A stretch of DNA of 10,671 bases from JBOGGX01 sp050744245 (GTDB lineage: Bacteria; Actinomycetota; Acidimicrobiia; Acidimicrobiales; JBOGGX01), in the NCBI GenBank assembly GCA_050744245.1, contig JBOGGX010000091.1, forward strand, positions 1 through 10,671. The letters are read 5' to 3'. Numbering within the stretch: position 1 is the first letter of the stretch; each line of letters opens with the position of its first letter. The position numbers were made by a program, and so were the translations under genes. A model generated the notes under the pieces. The model was not told where the DNA came from. It made no database searches and worked only from the letters and a program-made list of their open reading frames with translations. Positions 1-6,083 of the stretch are shown one piece after another.

Positions 1-1440
1 CTCGTAGACGCCGTCGCAGTACGGCGCGTACTCGCCGATGATCGAGTCGCCGCTGTCCCAGTAGCCGCGGGGCTCGGGGTTGAGCCAGTACAGGTGGCGC
101 GCCCGCTTGCGGAGGGGGTCGAGCACCCAGGCCTGGGCGCCGTGATAGTTGTTGCGGGCGTCGCCGAGCACGATGACGGAGGTCTTGTTCGTCACCTCGT
201 AGAGATGCTGGCCGTGCCAGACCTCGAAGGCGTGGCCGTAGTCGGAGTGGCCGTCGACCCACACGACGTCGGCCTCGGTGTTCACCTTGTGGACCGCCTC
301 GGCGATGTCGTCGACGCCGTCGAAGAAGCGGGTCACCTCGTCGACGCCGTCGATGAAGACGAACGACCGGACCTTCGAGAACTGGGCGGCCAGCGCATAC
401 ACCAGGTGGAGGGTGAACCGGGCGAACGCCGCCACCGAGCCCGAGATGTCGGCCAGCACGAAGATCTCCGGCTTGGCCGGCTTGGGATAACGGAACTTGG
501 GTTCGGCCGGCACACCGCCGTAGGAGAGCGAGTGGCGCACCGTGCTCCTGAAGTCGAGCGGGCCCCGACGCCGGTGGCGACGCTTGCGGGCCAGGCGGAC
601 GGCCAGCCGGCGGGCCAGCGGATAGATCGCCTTGCGCAGCTGGGTGATCTCGTCCCGGCTGGCGTGCATGAAGTCGACCTCTTCCGGCAACGGCTTGCGC
701 AGGGTGCGGGCCATGGCCTCGACCCCCCGGTCGGCGACCAGCCGCCGCCGGATCTCGGCCTCGACCTCGCGGCGCAGCTGCTCGATGCGGGTCTGGAACT
801 CGTCGAGCTCGAGCCGCTCCTCGAAGGCTGTGAGCTCGGGCACCTCGGCCCGCACCTGTTCCATCAGCCGGTCGAGGACGTTGTCGAGGTCGAGCCGGCG
901 GAGGGTGCGGTAGAGGTAGTAGGTGCCGCCGACGGGGCGGCCCGGCTCCATGCCCGCGTGCCGGCGCACGGCCTGGCGGGCCAACGCCCGGAGCAGCGCC
1001 TCGTTCCCGTCGAGCAGCGCCTTGAACAGCAGCTCGACCAGCTGCTCGGCGGTGAGGGCCTCGCCCGCGCCGCCCGCCCCCCGGCGTTCGCCGCCGTCCT
1101 CGCCCATCATGCGGGCCAGTGCGTCCGGGTCGAGCATGGCGAGCGGATCGTCGTCGGAGCCGATCTCGTAGCGTCCGCCCCGCAGCGAGAAGTACACCTC
1201 GAACAGCGTCTCGAAGGCCCGCCAGTGGGCGTGGTTCTTCACCAGGGTGGCGCCCAAGGCGTACTTGAAGGCGATTCGGTCCTCGAGCGGGATCTGGGTC
1301 ACCGCCTCCATGGCGTCGAGGTTCTCCGTCAGGCTGACGGGCAGGCCGGCCTCGCGCAGCTCGGTGATGAAGCCGGTGAGCAGGTCGAGCATCCGGTCGC
1401 CCGTTGGCAACTGCGACGCCGGTGAAGAGTCGGTGGTCAC
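1..1440 (-). CDS. CoxE-like VWA domain protein (C-terminus cut by window edge)
   Basis: The reverse strand is open for exactly 480 codons from a GTG at 1440 to the window edge, so the 3' end is missing. The C-terminal half is a von Willebrand A domain of the CoxE type. It has a metal-site DISGS motif (residues 331-335, DxSxS), GHSDYG near 398-402 and LGDARNN near 425-431. The N-terminal half is helical and charged, with an Arg-rich stretch at 277-292. CoxE-type proteins act with a MoxR/CoxD AAA+ ATPase in metal-centre maturation or complex remodelling, and that ATPase gene ends 18 nt upstream. Cytoplasmic: no signal peptide or membrane segment is seen. The family is about this length, so probably only a few C-terminal residues are lost. 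An ATG at 1392 is an alternative start; neither start has a clear ribosome binding site. The client is unknown. Confidence 0.9.
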   Translation of the reverse strand, partial: MTTDSSPASQLPTGDRMLDLLTGFITELREAGLPVSLTENLDAMEAVTQIPLEDRIAFKYALGATLVKNHAHWRAFETLFEVYFSLRGGRYEIGSDDDPLAMLDPDALARMMGEDGGERRGAGGAGEALTAEQLVELLFKALLDGNEALLRALARQAVRRHAGMEPGRPVGGTYYLYRTLRRLDLDNVLDRLMEQVRAEVPELTAFEERLELDEFQTRIEQLRREVEAEIRRRLVADRGVEAMARTLRKPLPEEVDFMHASRDEITQLRKAIYPLARRLAVRLARKRRHRRRGPLDFRSTVRHSLSYGGVPAEPKFRYPKPAKPEIFVLADISGSVAAFARFTLHLVYALAAQFSKVRSFVFIDGVDEVTRFFDGVDDIAEAVHKVNTEADVVWVDGHSDYGHAFEVWHGQHLYEVTNKTSVIVLGDARNNYHGAQAWVLDPLRKRARHLYWLNPEPRGYWDSGDSIIGEYAPYCDGVYE

Positions 1441-1458
1441 GCGGTGGTCATGCCGTCG

Positions 1459-2391
1459 TCACGACCGGGCGGCCGGTCCCCCCTTGGCCCAGGCCTTGCC
1501 CTCGTCGGCGAACTCCCGGACCGCCTTGGCGATGTCGCTCTGATACTTGAGCAGGATGTTGGCCGTGCCAGTGGCCACCTCGCCGTCGACCTGCTCGACA
1601 CCGAGCAGCACCAGCGTCCTGGCCCAATCGATGGTCTCGGACACCGATGGCGGCTTCTTGAGCTCGAGCTGGCGGATCGAGCGCACGATCCTGGCCACCT
1701 GGTCGGCCAGGTTGTCGGTGATCTCCGGGACCTTGGTGAGCACGATCTGCTTCTCGCGCTCGAGCTCCGGATACTCGAGGTGGAGGTAGAGACAGCGCCG
1801 CTTGAGGGCCTCGGACAGCTCCCTGGTGTTGTTCGAGGTCAGGAAGACCAGAGGGATCTGGGTGGCGGTGACCGTGCCCAGCTCGGGGATCGAGACCTGG
1901 TAGTCGGACAGCACCTCGAGCAGGAGGGCCTCGGTCTCGACCTCGACCCGGTCGACCTCGTCGATCAGGAGCACCACCGGCCGGTCGGCCCGGATGGCCT
2001 CGAGCAGCGGACGGGTGAGGAGGAACTCCTCGGCGAAGATGTCGTCCTCGATGTCGTGCCAGGTGGCGTGGCGCTCGGACGGCTGCTCGGCCTCGTCGAT
2101 GACGCGCTGGGCCTGGATCCGCAGCAGCTGCTTCTTGTAGTTCCACTCGTACAGGGCCTTGGCCTCGTCGAGGCCCTCGTAGCACTGGAGCCGGATGAGG
2201 CGGGCGCCGGTGAGCTCGGCCACCGACTTCGCCAGCTGCGTCTTGCCCGTGCCCGCGGGTCCCTCCACCAGCACCGGTTTCTGCAGCCGATCGGCCAGGT
2301 ACACGATGCCGGCGATGCCCTCATCGGCCAGGTAGCCGACCTGTCCGAGCCCCTCGCGCACTGCGGGGACGGACTCGAAGCGGTAGTCCAT
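1459..2391 (-). CDS. MoxR-family AAA+ ATPase (CoxD-like)
   Basis: 310 residues, a normal length for single-domain MoxR ATPases. Visible motifs are Walker A GPAGTGKT (44-51), Walker B VVLLIDEVD (139-147), a sensor-1 type LTSNNTR (184-190) and ELSEALKRRC (191-200), which carries the likely arginine finger. The C-terminal helical lid follows from about 205. MoxR proteins form ATP-driven rings that act as chaperones with a VWA partner, and the CoxE-type VWA gene lies directly downstream, 18 nt away, presumably in the same transcript. CoxD, which helps mature CO dehydrogenase, belongs to this group, but no cox structural gene is present, so the substrate is open. The ATG at 2391 is chosen because it sits 6 nt behind a TACCCT hexamer on the same strand, which fits a leaderless mRNA. 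It diverges from the phosphatase gene across a palindrome-bearing spacer. Confidence 0.93.
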   Translation of the reverse strand: MDYRFESVPAVREGLGQVGYLADEGIAGIVYLADRLQKPVLVEGPAGTGKTQLAKSVAELTGARLIRLQCYEGLDEAKALYEWNYKKQLLRIQAQRVIDEAEQPSERHATWHDIEDDIFAEEFLLTRPLLEAIRADRPVVLLIDEVDRVEVETEALLLEVLSDYQVSIPELGTVTATQIPLVFLTSNNTRELSEALKRRCLYLHLEYPELEREKQIVLTKVPEITDNLADQVARIVRSIRQLELKKPPSVSETIDWARTLVLLGVEQVDGEVATGTANILLKYQSDIAKAVREFADEGKAWAKGGPAARS

Positions 2392-2397
2392 CGGCCG

Positions 2398-2403
2398 AGG
2401 GTA
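2398..2403 (-). promoter_or_regulatory. Candidate -10 element of the MoxR-VWA operon
   Basis: On the minus strand TACCCT fits TANNNT and ends 6 nt before the ATG at 2391. Transcription would then begin at or next to the start codon, and no Shine-Dalgarno sequence is present. No -35 hexamer is found at standard spacing. Inferred from sequence only. Confidence 0.45.
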
Positions 2404-2413
2404 GCCGACGAAG

Positions 2414-2429
2414 TTGACCGCGCGGTCAA
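2414..2429. promoter_or_regulatory. Perfect 16-bp palindrome, candidate operator
   Basis: TTGACCGCGCGGTCAA is its own reverse complement across all 16 bases. Its centre lies 30-32 bp from both divergent start codons (2391 minus, 2454 plus), so if both genes are leaderless it covers the -35 region of both promoters. The size and symmetry suit a dimeric repressor of the TetR or a similar class. No regulator gene is visible nearby, so the binding protein is unknown. The half site TTGACC also resembles a -35 hexamer, but its distance to the -10 candidates (20 and 22 bp) is too long. Confidence 0.5.
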
Positions 2430-2441
2430 GAGAGCGGGACC

Positions 2442-2447
2442 TACGAT
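2442..2447 (+). promoter_or_regulatory. Candidate -10 element of the histidine phosphatase gene
   Basis: TACGAT fits TANNNT and ends 6 nt before the GTG at 2454, the same spacing as on the opposite strand for the MoxR gene. This suggests a leaderless transcript starting at the GTG. No ribosome binding site is visible. Confidence 0.45.
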
Positions 2448-2453
2448 GACGCC

Positions 2454-3056
2454 GTGCCCGACGAGCTGGAACCCGGTCAGATCGTGCTGGTCCGCCACGG
2501 GGAGACCGAGTGGAGTGCCAGCGGCCAGCACACGAGCCGCACCGACCTGCCGTTGCTGGAGCACGGTCGGAGGGATGCCGAAGCCCTCGGACCGATGCTC
2601 GCCAAGTTCAACTTCGCCATGGTTCTGTCGAGCCCGATGCGCCGCGCCCTCGACACCTGCACGCTGGCCGGGCTGGGTGACAGGGTCGAGGTCGACACCG
2701 ACCTGATGGAGTGGGACTACGGGGACTACGAGGGGATCACCACGCCGGACATCCGCACGACGGTGCCCGGCTGGCGGGTGTGGACCCACCCGACGCCGAA
2801 TGCCGAGACGGCCGACGAGGTCGCCGCCCGGGCCGACAAGGTGCTCGACCGGTGCCGACCGATCGTCGACCGAGGCGACGACGTCGCCCTGTTCGGGCAC
2901 GGCCACATGTCCCGGGTCATCGCCGCCCGCTGGCTCAAGCTCCCCGCCACCGACGGCCGGCAGTTCGCCCTCCACGCCGGTTCGCTGTCGGTGCTCGGCC
3001 ACGAGCGGGAGACGCCGGTGATCGAGCGCTGGAACCACTGGCCCGGGGCCATCTGA
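2454..3056 (+). CDS. Histidine phosphatase (phosphoglycerate mutase-like)
   Basis: 200 residues, the usual length for a single-domain branch-2-like histidine phosphatase. The LVRHGETEW signature (12-20) gives the phospho-accepting His15 with Arg14 and Glu17. SSPMRRA (59-65) supplies the second arginine, E86 in LMEWDYGDYEG is the likely acid/base, and the second catalytic histidine is H149 in FGHGH. All core residues are present, so it should be active. The substrate cannot be read from sequence: members act on sugar phosphates, cobalamin or nucleotide precursors, or phosphoproteins. Cytoplasmic, with no signal peptide. The GTG start at 2454 keeps a short N-terminus before the catalytic strand and sits 6 nt behind a -10-like hexamer. 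It diverges from the MoxR gene and is separated by 45 bp from the VOC gene, which appears to have its own promoter. Confidence 0.93.
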   Translation: MPDELEPGQIVLVRHGETEWSASGQHTSRTDLPLLEHGRRDAEALGPMLAKFNFAMVLSSPMRRALDTCTLAGLGDRVEVDTDLMEWDYGDYEGITTPDIRTTVPGWRVWTHPTPNAETADEVAARADKVLDRCRPIVDRGDDVALFGHGHMSRVIAARWLKLPATDGRQFALHAGSLSVLGHERETPVIERWNHWPGAI

Positions 3057-3087
3057 AACCCGGTCAGCGACTGTCCGGATCGGGGGC

Positions 3088-3093
3088 TAGGTT
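3088..3093 (+). promoter_or_regulatory. Candidate -10 element of the VOC gene
   Basis: TAGGTT fits TANNNT and ends 8 nt before the ATG at 3102, in a 45-bp gap after the phosphatase stop. No Shine-Dalgarno sequence precedes the ATG, so a leaderless or nearly leaderless transcript is likely. Confidence 0.4.
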
Positions 3094-3101
3094 CGCTCGC
3101 C

Positions 3102-3542
3102 ATGGCCACATCGATCCAGGTCGTCATCGACTGCGCCGACCCGGCCGCGCTGTCGCAGTTCTGGGCCGCCGACCTGCACTACAAGCTCGACGATCCCCCG
3201 CCGGGCTTCGCCTCATGGCCGGACTTCCTGCGCGAGCAGGGCGTGCCCGAGTCGGAGTGGAACTCGGCGTCGGCGGTCAGCGACCCCGACGGGAAGGGAC
3301 CGCGGATCTTCTTCCAGCGGGTCCCCGAGCCCAAACAGGGAAAGAACCGCGTGCACGTCGACGTCAATGCCGGCGGAGGGCGGGCGACCCCGGAGGACGA
3401 GCGGCGCGGTAAGGTCGACACCGAGGTCGAGCGGCTGGTCGGCGAGGGGGCCACCGTGTTCAAGCCGGGCGAGGTCGGCCGCTTTGGGGAGTACTGGGTC
3501 ATCATGCAGGACCCGGAGGGGAACGAGTTCTGCGTGCAGTAG
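3102..3542 (+). CDS. VOC-fold glyoxalase-like protein
   Basis: 146 residues with the vicinal-oxygen-chelate plan of two beta-alpha-beta-beta-beta halves. The first half opens with QVVIDCADPAALSQFW (6-21), typical of the glyoxalase-like subgroup common in actinobacteria. The second half begins around NRVHVDV (82-88) and closes with YWVIMQDPEGNEFCVQ (131-146), the standard VOC ending. H85 and E142 are plausible metal ligands. Family members include lyases, dioxygenases, isomerases and antibiotic-binding resistance proteins. This small subgroup is mostly uncharacterised, so the reaction is unknown. Cytoplasmic. The ATG at 3102 is supported by the immediate start of the first VOC strand and by the TAGGTT hexamer 8 nt upstream. 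The remains of the next gene seem to overlap its last codons. Confidence 0.88.
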   Translation: MATSIQVVIDCADPAALSQFWAADLHYKLDDPPPGFASWPDFLREQGVPESEWNSASAVSDPDGKGPRIFFQRVPEPKQGKNRVHVDVNAGGGRATPEDERRGKVDTEVERLVGEGATVFKPGEVGRFGEYWVIMQDPEGNEFCVQ

Positions 3543-4328
3543 CCGCCGACGCGGCCGCGGCCGTTGAGCGGCTCCTGGGATCCGAGGAGCCGGCGGTGCG
3601 GAACCGAACGCTGACCGAGCTGGCCGGCCGTCCCGACGACGACGCTGACGTCGTGGCGGCCCGCGATGCGATTCCCGATGGGCCCAAGGTGGCGGCCCTG
3701 CTCGCAGGGTTGGAGCCGGACGGCCGCTTCGGGGTCACGCCGTACACCAAGTGGAACGGCGGGCACTGGCGGCTGGTGTCGCTGGCCGACCTTCGCCATC
3801 CGACCGGCGACGGGCGCCGCGGCCCGGCGATCGACGCCGAGCTGGCCTGGGCGTCGGGGCTCCGGTTCACGCGGGTGGCGGGGCTGGCCCGCCACCCGCG
3901 TCGACTCATGGAACGACGAGTGGCGCGCCTACCGGCGGGCCACCGGCGACGGCCGGGTCGACGGCGTCATCGAACGGGCGGCCGAGATGTTCCTGCGGGC
4001 CGGGTTGTTCCGGTCGGAGCGGCGGCGGGAGGCGGCCTGGCCCCACTACCTCAAGCTTCGCTACCCGCCCTACTGGAACCACGACGTGCTGTTCGGCCTG
4101 CGGGTGCTGGCCGATGGCGGGCTCGCCGGCGACGAGCGGGCGGCCGAGGCCGTCGACGTGGTCGACGCGGCCCGGCGACCCGACGGGCGTTGGGCCGCCA
4201 ACGGGAAGTGGTGGAACGCGCCGGGCGCCAAGAGCTACCCGGAAGCCGTCGACTGGGGACCGACGAAACCGAGCGAGATGGTGACGTTCCACGCCGTGCG
4301 GGTGCTCAAGGCCGCGGGTCGGGAGTGA
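3530..4328 (+). pseudogene. Broken alpha/alpha-toroid-like (prenyltransferase-repeat-like) gene, frameshifted with missing centre
   Basis: Two coding halves lie in different frames. The first runs from about 3530 to about 3900 and reads AVERLLGSEEPAVRNRTL and then TPYTKWNGGHWRLVSLADL. The second runs from about 3897 to the TGA at 4326-4328 and contains AAEMFLRAGLFRS, LRYPPYWNHDVLFGL, RRPDGRWAANGKWW and VVDWG-like VDWGPTKPSEM. Both resemble parts of one uncharacterised actinobacterial protein with helical toroid repeats like prenyltransferases and squalene cyclases. From memory of that family, the segment expected between them (around a QWPDGGWNCD-like repeat, roughly 60-80 residues) is absent, so an out-of-frame deletion near 3890-3906 fits better than a single-base error. 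The first half has no ATG, GTG or TTG upstream of its conserved start; the first in-frame GTG is at 3596, inside the conserved region, so the left end is approximate. Function unknown. Confidence 0.72.
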
Positions 4329-4702
4329 TCGAACCTCCCCGTCTCTTCGTCTACGGCACCCTCCAGCCGGGCCGGCTGCGGTGGTCCTTCCTCGAACCGT
4401 TCGCGACCGGCTTCCGCCCGGCCACCGTCGGCGGCCGCCTCTGCGACAGCGGCAAGGGATGGCCGGCGGCCGTGTTCGGCGCGGGCGGCGATCGCATCCC
4501 GGGGACGACCGTCGACCTCGATCCGGGTCGGACCGACGAGGCCCTGCGCCTGCTGGACGGGGTGGAGGGCAGCGTCGACGGCTTGTTCGTCCGCATCGCC
4601 GTCGTCACCGACGCCGACGAGCGGGCGTGGGCGTACCAGTGGGGCCGGTCGCTCGACGGCTTGACTCGCATCGACCGCTGGGACCGGACCGCCGAGGCCT
4701 GA
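4325..4702 (+). CDS. Gamma-glutamylcyclotransferase-like (GGCT/AIG2-type) protein
   Basis: 125 residues, a typical length for the compact gamma-glutamylcyclotransferase fold. It begins RLFVYGTLQPG (6-16), whose YGTL loop binds the substrate carboxylate. The LLDGVEG segment (77-83) contains Glu81 at the position of the catalytic acid. AWAYQWG (101-107) is the usual late strand. Relatives release 5-oxoproline from gamma-glutamyl amines, peptides or glutathione; the substrate here is not evident, and the neighbouring proA gene is not proof of a link. The GTG at 4325 overlaps the upstream TGA by 2 nt in a GTGA arrangement, which suggests translational coupling to the now broken gene. The same frame is also open far upstream, through the front half of that gene (from GTG 3596), so a long fused reading frame exists but its middle is out-of-frame Arg/Gly-rich text. 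Cytoplasmic. Confidence 0.85.
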   Translation: MIEPPRLFVYGTLQPGRLRWSFLEPFATGFRPATVGGRLCDSGKGWPAAVFGAGGDRIPGTTVDLDPGRTDEALRLLDGVEGSVDGLFVRIAVVTDADERAWAYQWGRSLDGLTRIDRWDRTAEA

Positions 4703-4704
4703 AA

Positions 4705-4785
4705 TGTGGCGACTTCGACCCGCATATCCGGCCAACTCCGCCTCTGTGTCGGAATGGGCCGGTTATGGATGCGTAAGTCGCCACA
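4705..4785. repeat. 81-bp structured inverted repeat between convergent genes
   Basis: Outer arms TGTGGCGACTT (4705-4715) and AAGTCGCCACA (4775-4785) pair perfectly over 11 bp. Inner arms 4723-4733 and 4757-4767 pair at 10 of 11 positions, and 4737-4740 pairs with 4750-4753. All pairs share one centre (4745) with no bulges: an 11-bp stem, a symmetric 7+7 internal loop, a second 11-bp stem, then a small stem and a 9-nt loop. It fills almost the whole gap between the stop codons at 4702 and 4796. It may act as a two-way transcription end, but it has no T-tract. The regular form also suits a small mobile palindrome or MITE-like unit. No clear target duplication is seen. Confidence 0.7.
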
Positions 4786-4795
4786 GAATGGCGGG

Positions 4796-6046
4796 TCAGG
4801 CGCGGATCTGGCCGGTGCCCTCGATGACGTACTTGAGCGTGGTCAGCTCGCGCAGCCCCATGGGACCGCGGGCGTGCAGCTTCTGGGTGGAGATGCCGAT
4901 CTCCGCGCCCAGGCCGAGCTCGTCGCCGTCGACGAACCGGGTCGAGGCGTTGACGAGCACGGCGGCCGCGTCGACCTCACGACAGAACCGGTCGGCGGCG
5001 TCGGTGTCGCCGGTGACGATCGCCTCGCTGTGACCGGTGCCGAACCGTCCGATGTGGTCGATCGCCTGGTCGAGATCGTCGACCACCCGCACCGCCAGCT
5101 TCATGTCGAGAAACTCGCGGGCGTAGTCGTCGTCGGTGGCCGGGCCCATGCCGTCGACCAGGGCGCGCGCGCTCGCGTCGCCGACCAGCTCGACGCCGTC
5201 GAGCAGCGGCACCACCAGCGGAAGGAAGCTCGGGGCGATGTCGGCGTGCACCAACAGGGTCTCGGCCGCGTTGCACACCGACGGTCGCTGGGTTTTGGCG
5301 TTGACCACGATGTCGGCGGCCATGTCGAGATCGGCCTCGGCGTCGACGTAGACGTGGCAGTTGCCGTCGCCGTCGATGACGTAGGGCACGGTGGCGTGAT
5401 CGAGGATCGCCCGGATCAGCGACGGTCCACCACGCGGGATGAGGCAGTCGATGACGCCGCGCAGGCGCATGAACTCGACGGCGGCCTCGTGGCTGGTGTC
5501 GTCGACCAGGATGATCGAGTCGTCGGGCAGGCCGGCCTTGGCGCACGCCTCGCGGAGGACGCCGGCGATGGCGAGGTTGGAGTCGATGGCACCCGAGGAA
5601 CCGCGGAGAAACACGGCGTTGCCCGACTTGAGGCACAGCCCGAACGAGTCGCTGGTGACGTTGGGGCGGTTCTCGTAGATGATGGCGACCACGCCCAGCG
5701 GCACCCGCACCCGGCGGACGGCGAGCCCGTTCGGCCTGGTCGACTGCTCGGCCACCTCGCCGACCGGGTCGGGCAGGGCGGCCACCTGGCGAAGCCCGGC
5801 GGCCATGCCGTCGATCCGGCCGGGCGAGAGCCGGAGACGGTCGACGACCGTGGTGGTGGCGTCGCCACCCTCGGCCCGCTCGACGTCTGACCGGTTGGCG
5901 GCCAGGATGTCGTCGGCCCGGGCGACGAGCAGGTCGGCGGCCGTGGTGAGTGCGGTGTTCTTGGCGTCGGTCGGCGCCGTCGCCAGCAGCCGGGCCGCGA
6001 CCTTGGCCCGTCGGCCGAGCTCGCTCATCGCCGGGGTCTGCGCCAT
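4796..6046 (-). CDS. proA: Glutamate-5-semialdehyde dehydrogenase (gamma-glutamyl phosphate reductase)
   Basis: 416 residues, the usual length of ProA. It reduces gamma-glutamyl phosphate to glutamate-5-semialdehyde with NADPH, the second step of proline synthesis from glutamate, in the cytoplasm. ENRPNVTSDSF (125-135) and CLKSGNAVFLRGS (138-150) are the nucleotide-binding region. The catalytic cysteine is C258 in QRPSVCNAAETLL, and the C-terminal signature FVDGDELGLGAEIGIS (371-386) is intact. The ATG at 6046 gives the normal N-terminus and lies 6 nt behind TATTCT, so the message is probably leaderless. The same frame stays open upstream to 7387, but that part is antisense to the AAA+ gene and is not ProA. 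No proB is adjacent in the window. It converges on the GGCT-like gene across the 81-bp inverted repeat and diverges from the AAA+ gene across 33 bp. Confidence 0.97.
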   Translation of the reverse strand: MAQTPAMSELGRRAKVAARLLATAPTDAKNTALTTAADLLVARADDILAANRSDVERAEGGDATTTVVDRLRLSPGRIDGMAAGLRQVAALPDPVGEVAEQSTRPNGLAVRRVRVPLGVVAIIYENRPNVTSDSFGLCLKSGNAVFLRGSSGAIDSNLAIAGVLREACAKAGLPDDSIILVDDTSHEAAVEFMRLRGVIDCLIPRGGPSLIRAILDHATVPYVIDGDGNCHVYVDAEADLDMAADIVVNAKTQRPSVCNAAETLLVHADIAPSFLPLVVPLLDGVELVGDASARALVDGMGPATDDDYAREFLDMKLAVRVVDDLDQAIDHIGRFGTGHSEAIVTGDTDAADRFCREVDAAAVLVNASTRFVDGDELGLGAEIGISTQKLHARGPMGLRELTTLKYVIEGTGQIRA

Positions 6047-6052
6047 GGGCCG

Positions 6053-6058
6053 AGAATA
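6053..6058 (-). promoter_or_regulatory. Candidate -10 element of proA
   Basis: On the minus strand TATTCT is a near-consensus -10 hexamer ending 6 nt before the ATG at 6046, consistent with a leaderless mRNA. It overlaps a weaker -10-like AATACT (6055-6060) on the plus strand facing the AAA+ gene, so the 8 bases 6053-6060 may serve both directions. Confidence 0.5.
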
Positions 6059-6060
6059 CT
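6055..6060 (+). promoter_or_regulatory. Weak candidate -10 element of the AAA+/murJ/pspA operon
   Basis: AATACT keeps the two most conserved -10 positions (A at the second, T at the sixth) and overlaps the proA -10 on the other strand. A start of transcription would fall near 6067-6069, about 11-13 nt ahead of the AAA+ ATG at 6080. The first -10 base does not match, so support is modest. Confidence 0.3.
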
Positions 6061-6068
6061 GGGGCAAC

Positions 6069-6083
6069 ATGGGATCGAGATGA
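6069..6083 (+). other. Possible 4-codon upstream ORF (MGSR) overlapping the AAA+ start
   Basis: ATG at 6069 opens a reading frame of four codons whose TGA at 6081-6083 overlaps the ATG at 6080 in an ATGA arrangement. The ATG lies 8 nt behind the plus-strand -10-like AATACT, the same spacing seen at two other genes here. It could guide ribosomes to the AAA+ start, or it could be chance, with the GGGA at 6071-6074 serving as a weak ribosome binding site instead. Confidence 0.2.

Noticed and set aside
305..360. Short direct repeat around TCGTCGACGCCGTCG, seen twice
   Set aside because: It encodes the similar peptides FIDGVDEV and FFDGVDDI in the VWA domain, and Asp/Val codons in GC-rich DNA repeat easily. 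No sign of a DNA-level element.
94..1425. Plus-strand 443-codon open frame opposite the VWA gene
   Set aside because: It is antisense to a protein with clear VWA motifs and reads as low-complexity Val/Gly/Leu/Glu text without domains. Long antisense frames are common at this GC content.
1965..3038. Minus-strand 357-codon frame spanning the divergent spacer
   Set aside because: It combines the antisense of the histidine phosphatase with an out-of-frame reading of the MoxR gene; both true genes have full motif sets.
4705..4785. Integron attC site or classical intrinsic terminator
   Set aside because: The arms lack the GTTRRRY/RYYYAAC core sites of attC, no integrase is near, and no T-tract follows the hairpin on either strand.
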